Positions 42,723 to 47,046 of a stretch of 47,046 bases of DNA are shown here, piece after piece (positions within the stretch are counted from its first letter, which is position 1; every line of letters starts with the position of its first letter). Source of the stretch: Paracoccaceae bacterium (GTDB lineage: Bacteria; Pseudomonadota; Alphaproteobacteria; Rhodobacterales; Rhodobacteraceae). Location: contig JAFGTV010000013.1 of the NCBI GenBank assembly GCA_016938875.1, forward strand, positions 1-47,046, read 5' to 3'. The translations under genes and the position numbers were made by a program. The notes beneath the pieces were generated by a model. The model had not been told where the DNA came from and did not search any database. It was given only the letters and a program-made list of their open reading frames with translations.

Positions 42723-43748
42723 ATGCACGACGATCTGGCCGGACTGATCGGAAACACTCCGCTGGTGCGGCTCAAGGGTCCGTCCCAGGCCACCGGCTGT
42801 GAGATCCTGGGCAAGGCAGAGTTCCTCAACCCCGGCCAATCGGTCAAGGATCGCCCGGCGCTGTGGATCATCCGCGACGCGGTCGCGCGCGGCACCCTGC
42901 GCCCCGGCGGCACCATCGTCGAGGGCACCGCCGGAAACACCGGCATCGGCCTGGCGCTGGTGGGCGCGTCGATGGGGTTTCGCACCGTCATCGTGATCCC
43001 CGAGACGCAGAGCCAGGAGAAAAAGGATATGCTGCGTCTGGCCGGGGCCGAGCTGGTCGAGGTGCCCGCCGCCCCCTATGCCAACCCCAACAATTTCGTG
43101 CGCTATTCCGAACGGCTGGCGCAGCGGCTGGCCCAGTCCGAACCCAATGGCGCGATCTGGGCCAACCAGTTCGACAACGTGGCCAACCGGCAGGCCCATA
43201 TCGACACCACCGGCCCGGAAATCTGGGCGCAGACCGGGGGCAGGGTGGACGGGTTCATCTGCGCGGTCGGGTCGGGCGGCACGCTGGCGGGGGTGGCCAT
43301 GGCGCTGCAACCCAAGGGCGTGCGGATCGGGCTGGCCGACCCCGAGGGGGCCGCGCTTTACAGCTATTACACCACCGGCACGCTGGCCTCCGAGGGATCC
43401 TCGATCGCCGAGGGGATCGGACAGGGCCGGATCACCGCCAACCTGGAGGGGCTGACCCCCGATTTCTGCTGCCGCATCCCCGACGCCGAGGCGCTGCCGG
43501 TCGTCTTTGAGCTATTGTCCGACGAGGGGCTGTGCCTGGGCGGCTCGTCCGGGCTGAATGTCGCCGGCGCGATGCGCATGGCGCGCGACATGGGGCCGGG
43601 CCATACCATCGTGACGATCCTGTGCGATTACGGCACGCGCTATCAATCGCGCCTGTTCAACCCCGATTTCCTGGCCGCAAAGGGGCTGCCGGTGCCCAAC
43701 TGGCTGGCCGCCAGCCCCCGCGCGCTGCCCGAGGTATTTGAGACATGA
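42723..43748 (+). CDS. cysK: cysteine synthase (O-acetylserine sulfhydrylase)
   Basis: CysK makes cysteine from O-acetylserine and sulfide. The 341-residue PLP enzyme has K42 in NPGQSVKDRPALWI, the substrate loop EGTAGNTGIGLA and CAVGSGGTLAGVA for the phosphate of PLP. AGAGG precedes the ATG at 42723; a second in-frame ATG at 42699 is possible. It is linked to trgAB as in R. sphaeroides. Its stop overlaps the next start (ATGA). Confidence 0.94.
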   Translation: MHDDLAGLIGNTPLVRLKGPSQATGCEILGKAEFLNPGQSVKDRPALWIIRDAVARGTLRPGGTIVEGTAGNTGIGLALVGASMGFRTVIVIPETQSQEKKDMLRLAGAELVEVPAAPYANPNNFVRYSERLAQRLAQSEPNGAIWANQFDNVANRQAHIDTTGPEIWAQTGGRVDGFICAVGSGGTLAGVAMALQPKGVRIGLADPEGAALYSYYTTGTLASEGSSIAEGIGQGRITANLEGLTPDFCCRIPDAEALPVVFELLSDEGLCLGGSSGLNVAGAMRMARDMGPGHTIVTILCDYGTRYQSRLFNPDFLAAKGLPVPNWLAASPRALPEVFET

Positions 43749-46195
43749 GAATGACCATTCGGTTTCTGGCCGTTTTCCTGATCGCCGCCGCGGGGCTGTG
43801 CGGTCCCGCCGCCGGGCCTTTGCTGGCCCAGCAGCAGACCCCGTCCGAGGCCCAGGCGGCCCCCGACTACAGGGAATGGGAAACCGTTGCGACCCGCGCC
43901 GAGGATGTGCTGCAGACCGACCGCGCCGCGAACGCGGCGCTGGAACAGTTGCGCGGCCAGCTGGCCGATTGGCGGTCGCGGTTCCTGTCCGCCCAGGACA
44001 TCAACGCGGCGCGGATCAAGACCCTGCGCGATCAGATTTCCGCCCTGGGCGCCCCGCCCGCCGAGGGTGAGAGCGAACCCGACGAAATCGCCCGCCGCCG
44101 GTCCGAGCTGAACCAACAACTGGCCGAACTGCAAGCCCCCGGGCTGAAAGCCGTCGAGGCCTACAGCCGCGCCGACGGCCTGATCCGTGAAATCGACAGC
44201 ATCATCCGCGAGCGTCAGGCCAACCAGCTCTTGCAACTGGGCCCGTCGCCGATCAACCCGGCCAACTGGGATGACGGATTGGCGGCGCTGCGCACCACCG
44301 CGCTGGAGCTGGGCCGCGAGGTGTCCGACAACTGGCGCACCCCCTCGGCCCGCGCCAAGATGCGCGAAGATCTGCCCGCCACGCTGCTCTTCCTGGCGCT
44401 GGCCGGGATCTTGCTGGCGCGTGGCCGGCGCTGGATGGAACAGCTGACCATGCGCATGGTGCGCGGCGGTCCGGCCAGGGGGCGGGCGGCCTTTTCCGGC
44501 ATCGCCTCCTTGGGGCAGATCATCCTGCCGTTGATGGGGGTGTTCCTGCTGGCCAAGGCGCTGCAATCCTCGGCGATGCTGGGGATCAGGGCTGATCGGA
44601 TCGTGCAGTTGCTGCCGATGCTGGGGCTGACGGTGCTGGCCGCGCGCTGGCTGGGCGGACGTGTCTTTGCCGAAGACAGCGTGACGCGCCGGATCTTTAC
44701 GCTGACGCCCGAACGTCAGGCCGAGGGGCGGATCAGTTCGGGCCTGATGGGCCTTGTTCTGGCGTTGGCGATCCTCGTCGGCTCGGTGGCCAATTTCGAG
44801 TCTGCCAGCCCCGAGGCCCTGGCGGTGATCACCTTCCCGGTGCTGCTGGTTGCCGGGCTGATGCTGTCGCGGATGGGGCAGCTCTTGCTGGCCCATGCCC
44901 GCGCCGATTCCATGGCCCATGAGGACCGCCCCTATCGCAACCGGGTGATGCTGTTGTTGGGCCGGGCGGCGATCACGGTGGGCCTGGTGGGGCCGGCGTT
45001 GGCCGCGATCGGCTATACCGATGCTGCGGATTTCTTTGTCTACCCCTCGATCCTGACGCTGGCGCTGCTGGGGCTATTGCTGGTGCTGCAACGGTTCGTA
45101 ACCGATGTCTACAACGCGCTGATCCAGAATCCCGCCGATCCGTCCGAGGATGCCTCCGATGCGCTGATCCCGGTTTTGATCGGGTTGGTGCTGGGTCTGC
45201 TGGCGCTGCCGGTCCTGGCGCTGATCTGGGGCGCGCGGGTGGCCGATCTGACCGAGATCTGGTCGCGCTTCACCTCTGGGTTCGCGATTGGCGATACGCG
45301 GATATCCCCGACCGACTTCCTGACCTTCGCGGTGGTGTTCGGGTTTGGCTATATGCTGACGCGCCTGGTCCAGGGCACGTTGCGATCGACCGTCCTGCCC
45401 AAGACCAAGATCGACCCGGGCGGGCAAACCGCGCTGGTATCGGGGGTGGGCTATGTCGGGATTTTCCTGGCCGGGATCATCTCGGTCACGTCGGCGGGGA
45501 TTGATCTGAGTTCCCTGGCCATCGTGGCCGGGGCGCTGTCGGTCGGCATCGGCTTTGGCCTGCAAAACATCGTGTCGAACTTTGTCTCGGGGATCATCCT
45601 GCTGATCGAACGGCCGGTCAGCCAGGGCGACTGGATCGAGGTCGGCGGCGTGATGGGCACGGTGCAGGATATCTCGGTGCGCTCGACACGGATCCAGACC
45701 TTTGACCGAACCGACGTTGTGGTGCCCAACTCGGACCTGATCACCGGGATGGTGACCAACTGGACCCGCAGCAACCTGACCGGGCGGGTGATCCTGGCCG
45801 TGGGCGTGGCCTATGGCACCGATACCCGCAAGGTCGAACGGATCCTGCGCGAAATCGGCGAGGCGCATCCGTTGGTGATGACCAACCCGCCGCCGACGGT
45901 GGTGTTCCAGGGCTTTGGTGCGGATGCGCTGGACTTTGAGTTGCGGGTGATCCTGCGCGACATCAACTTTGGCCTGGGCGTGCGCACCGAGTTGAACCAC
46001 GAAATCGCCCGCCGCTTTGCCGAAGAGGGGATCGAGATCCCCTTTGCCCAGCGCGATATCTGGTTGCGCAACCCCGAGGCGCTGCGCGCCGCCGCCGCCG
46101 CCCCGCTGCCGTCGCCGCAACCTGCCGCGGCAGGGCCCGCACAGCCGACCGTGCGCGAAATCGACAACGACGCCGACGCAGGAGATGGCCGATGA
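43745..46195 (+). CDS. MscS-family mechanosensitive channel with DUF3772 domain
   Basis: The 816-residue inner-membrane protein starts with a signal peptide (cleaved near LLAQ, about residue 28), then a periplasmic helical DUF3772 domain with coiled coil (residues 40-200), about ten helices, and the MscS core at 520-770: the pore helix with SVGIGFGLQNIVSNFVSGIIL, the beta domain GDWIEVGGVMGTVQDI, and TDVVVPNSDLI. Size and layout match the large MscK/YbdG-type channels that release solutes on osmotic downshift. It overlaps cysK and alaX by 4 bases each. Confidence 0.92.
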   Translation: MRMTIRFLAVFLIAAAGLCGPAAGPLLAQQQTPSEAQAAPDYREWETVATRAEDVLQTDRAANAALEQLRGQLADWRSRFLSAQDINAARIKTLRDQISALGAPPAEGESEPDEIARRRSELNQQLAELQAPGLKAVEAYSRADGLIREIDSIIRERQANQLLQLGPSPINPANWDDGLAALRTTALELGREVSDNWRTPSARAKMREDLPATLLFLALAGILLARGRRWMEQLTMRMVRGGPARGRAAFSGIASLGQIILPLMGVFLLAKALQSSAMLGIRADRIVQLLPMLGLTVLAARWLGGRVFAEDSVTRRIFTLTPERQAEGRISSGLMGLVLALAILVGSVANFESASPEALAVITFPVLLVAGLMLSRMGQLLLAHARADSMAHEDRPYRNRVMLLLGRAAITVGLVGPALAAIGYTDAADFFVYPSILTLALLGLLLVLQRFVTDVYNALIQNPADPSEDASDALIPVLIGLVLGLLALPVLALIWGARVADLTEIWSRFTSGFAIGDTRISPTDFLTFAVVFGFGYMLTRLVQGTLRSTVLPKTKIDPGGQTALVSGVGYVGIFLAGIISVTSAGIDLSSLAIVAGALSVGIGFGLQNIVSNFVSGIILLIERPVSQGDWIEVGGVMGTVQDISVRSTRIQTFDRTDVVVPNSDLITGMVTNWTRSNLTGRVILAVGVAYGTDTRKVERILREIGEAHPLVMTNPPPTVVFQGFGADALDFELRVILRDINFGLGVRTELNHEIARRFAEEGIEIPFAQRDIWLRNPEALRAAAAAPLPSPQPAAAGPAQPTVREIDNDADAGDGR

Positions 46196-46911
46196 CTGAG
46201 CCGCTGTTTCGCACCGATCCCTATCTGCGCGAGGCCCCCGCGCGCGTCATCGCCCTGACCGACGAGCGCGGCGTGGTGCTGGACCGCGCGCTCTTTTACC
46301 CGCAGGGCGGCGGGCAGCCGGGCGATAGCGGCCACCTGCGCTGGCCCGGGGGCGAGATGGCCGTGACCAACGCGATCAAGGGGCAGGGCGACGCGATCGT
46401 GCTGCTCGCGCCCGAGGGGGCCGTTCGCCCCGACATCGGCGCCGAGGTGGTACAAGTATTGGACTGGGAACGGCGCCACGCCCATATGCGGGTGCACACC
46501 GCGCTGCACCTGTTGTCTGTGGTGATCCCGTTGCCGGTGACCGGCGGATCGATCGGGGCGGACAAGGGGCGGCTCGATTTCGACATGCCCGACGCGCCCG
46601 AGGACAAGGCCGCGCTGGAGGACGCGCTGAACGCGCTGATCGCCCGCGACCTGCCCGTGACCGAGGAATGGATCACCGACGATCAGCTGGCCGCCAATCC
46701 CGGCCTGGTCAAGACCATGTCGGTCAAACCGCCCATGGGCAGCGGCCACGTGCGGCTAATCCGGATCGGCCGGGACGAAACCCAGGTCGATCTGCAACCC
46801 TGTGGCGGCACCCATGTCGCACGAACCGCCGAGATCGGGCCGGTGCGCCTGGGCAAGGTCGAAAAGAAGGGCAAACAGAACCGCCGGGTCACCGTGCATT
46901 TGCCCGGCTGA
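46192..46911 (+). CDS. alaX: AlaX-type alanyl-tRNA editing protein
   Basis: The 239-residue protein hydrolyses mischarged Ser- or Gly-tRNA(Ala) in trans. It matches the AlaRS editing domain with zinc ligands HxxxH in VHTALHLL and CxxxH in CGGTHVA, and the start FYPQGGGQPGDSGHL. The N-terminal beta barrel makes it the AlaX-M form. The ATG overlaps the mscS stop. It ends 46 bases before tRNA-Ser. Confidence 0.93.
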   Translation: MTEPLFRTDPYLREAPARVIALTDERGVVLDRALFYPQGGGQPGDSGHLRWPGGEMAVTNAIKGQGDAIVLLAPEGAVRPDIGAEVVQVLDWERRHAHMRVHTALHLLSVVIPLPVTGGSIGADKGRLDFDMPDAPEDKAALEDALNALIARDLPVTEEWITDDQLAANPGLVKTMSVKPPMGSGHVRLIRIGRDETQVDLQPCGGTHVARTAEIGPVRLGKVEKKGKQNRRVTVHLPG

Positions 46912-46917
46912 GACCCC

Positions 46918-46947
46918 TTGCACTCTCCCCATCTTGCAGGGTAGAGA
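46918..46947 (+). promoter_or_regulatory. candidate promoter of tRNA-Ser
   Basis: TTGCAC (46918-46923), an 18-base spacer and TAGAGA (46942-46947) resemble housekeeping -35/-10 boxes and place the start near 46954, just before the tRNA. Confidence 0.35.
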
Positions 46948-46956
46948 AACGCCCAC

Positions 46957-47046
46957 GGAGAGGTGGCCGAGTGGTCGAAGGCGCACGCCTGGAAAGTGTG
47001 TAGGCGGGAGACCGTCTCCAGGGTTCGAATCCCTGTCTCTCCGCCA
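46957..47046 (+). tRNA. tRNA-Ser(GGA)
   Basis: The gene has 90 bases, starting GGAGAGG and ending CTCTCC-G-CCA at the window edge. The anticodon loop CTGGAAA gives anticodon GGA. The long variable arm (GGCGGGAGACCGTC) is the class II mark of serine tRNA. Confidence 0.96.

Overview
The window reads as core chromosome of a GC-rich alphaproteobacterium of the Rhodobacterales (Roseobacter/Rhodobacter group). The best markers are a circularly permuted two-piece tmRNA with the tag ANDNRAPVALAA, the alphaproteobacterial F1-ATPase inhibitor (zeta subunit, DUF1476), an alpha-type SspB, the tellurite locus trgA-trgB-cysK, two Hint-domain proteins, and DUF4169 and DUF1638 proteins. I see no insertion sequence, integrase, prophage or CRISPR array. 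Four tRNA genes are present: Arg(CCG), cut by the left edge; Asn(GTT); one with anticodon CAT (Ile2 or elongator Met); and Ser(GGA), which ends at the right edge.

Layout. 1-4.2 kb: a glycine betaine/proline ABC importer (substrate-binding protein, permease, ATPase). 4.2-7.7 kb: tRNA-Asn, a metallo-beta-lactamase-fold hydrolase, an EnvZ-like sensor kinase without an adjacent regulator, a family 2 glycosyltransferase and the CAT tRNA. 7.8-12.9 kb: purM-purN, a Hint protein whose 3' end overlaps purN, RNase D, a lipoprotein and SufE. 12.9-15.7 kb, minus strand: a homocysteine methyltransferase, a corrinoid protein, a 53-residue membrane peptide and a DUF1638 protein, which look like parts of a split B12-dependent methionine synthase or a betaine methyl-transfer system. 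15.8-19.1 kb: the zeta subunit gene diverges from purC-purS-(zinc alcohol dehydrogenase)-purQ. 19.1-22.3 kb: a DctB/DctD-type two-component pair whose regulator has lost the sigma-54 contact loop. 22.3-25.6 kb: rne with a long leader, convergent with a TusA-family gene. 25.7-29.1 kb: ccdA, then a membrane alpha/beta hydrolase overlapping a cytochrome P450. 29.1-32.4 kb, minus strand: fumC-DUF4169-RHH in an overlapping chain, sspB, an NTF2-like gene and the permuted ssrA. 32.6-34.1 kb: a Hint protein overlapping an HlyC-type lysine acyltransferase gene. 34.1-38.3 kb: a lone PotD-like binding protein, a DinB-fold protein, an AcuI/YhdH-type reductase and a class V aminotransferase. 38.3-46.9 kb: photolyase, then a likely RpoE-type promoter driving cfa-trgA-trgB-cysK-mscS-alaX.

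How the genes work together. Betaine import and the homocysteine methyltransferase/corrinoid cluster fit the choline and betaine metabolism typical of marine roseobacters. Four genes of purine synthesis branches occur in two clusters, one interrupted by an unrelated dehydrogenase. tmRNA and SspB, which tag and deliver stalled peptides to ClpXP, lie about 0.7 kb apart. Photolyase, Cfa, TrgAB and CysK fit a photo-oxidative and oxidative stress block. The least explained unit is the translationally coupled Hint protein/HlyC-like acyltransferase pair at 32.6-34.1 kb, which has no RTX toxin or type I secretion gene beside it.
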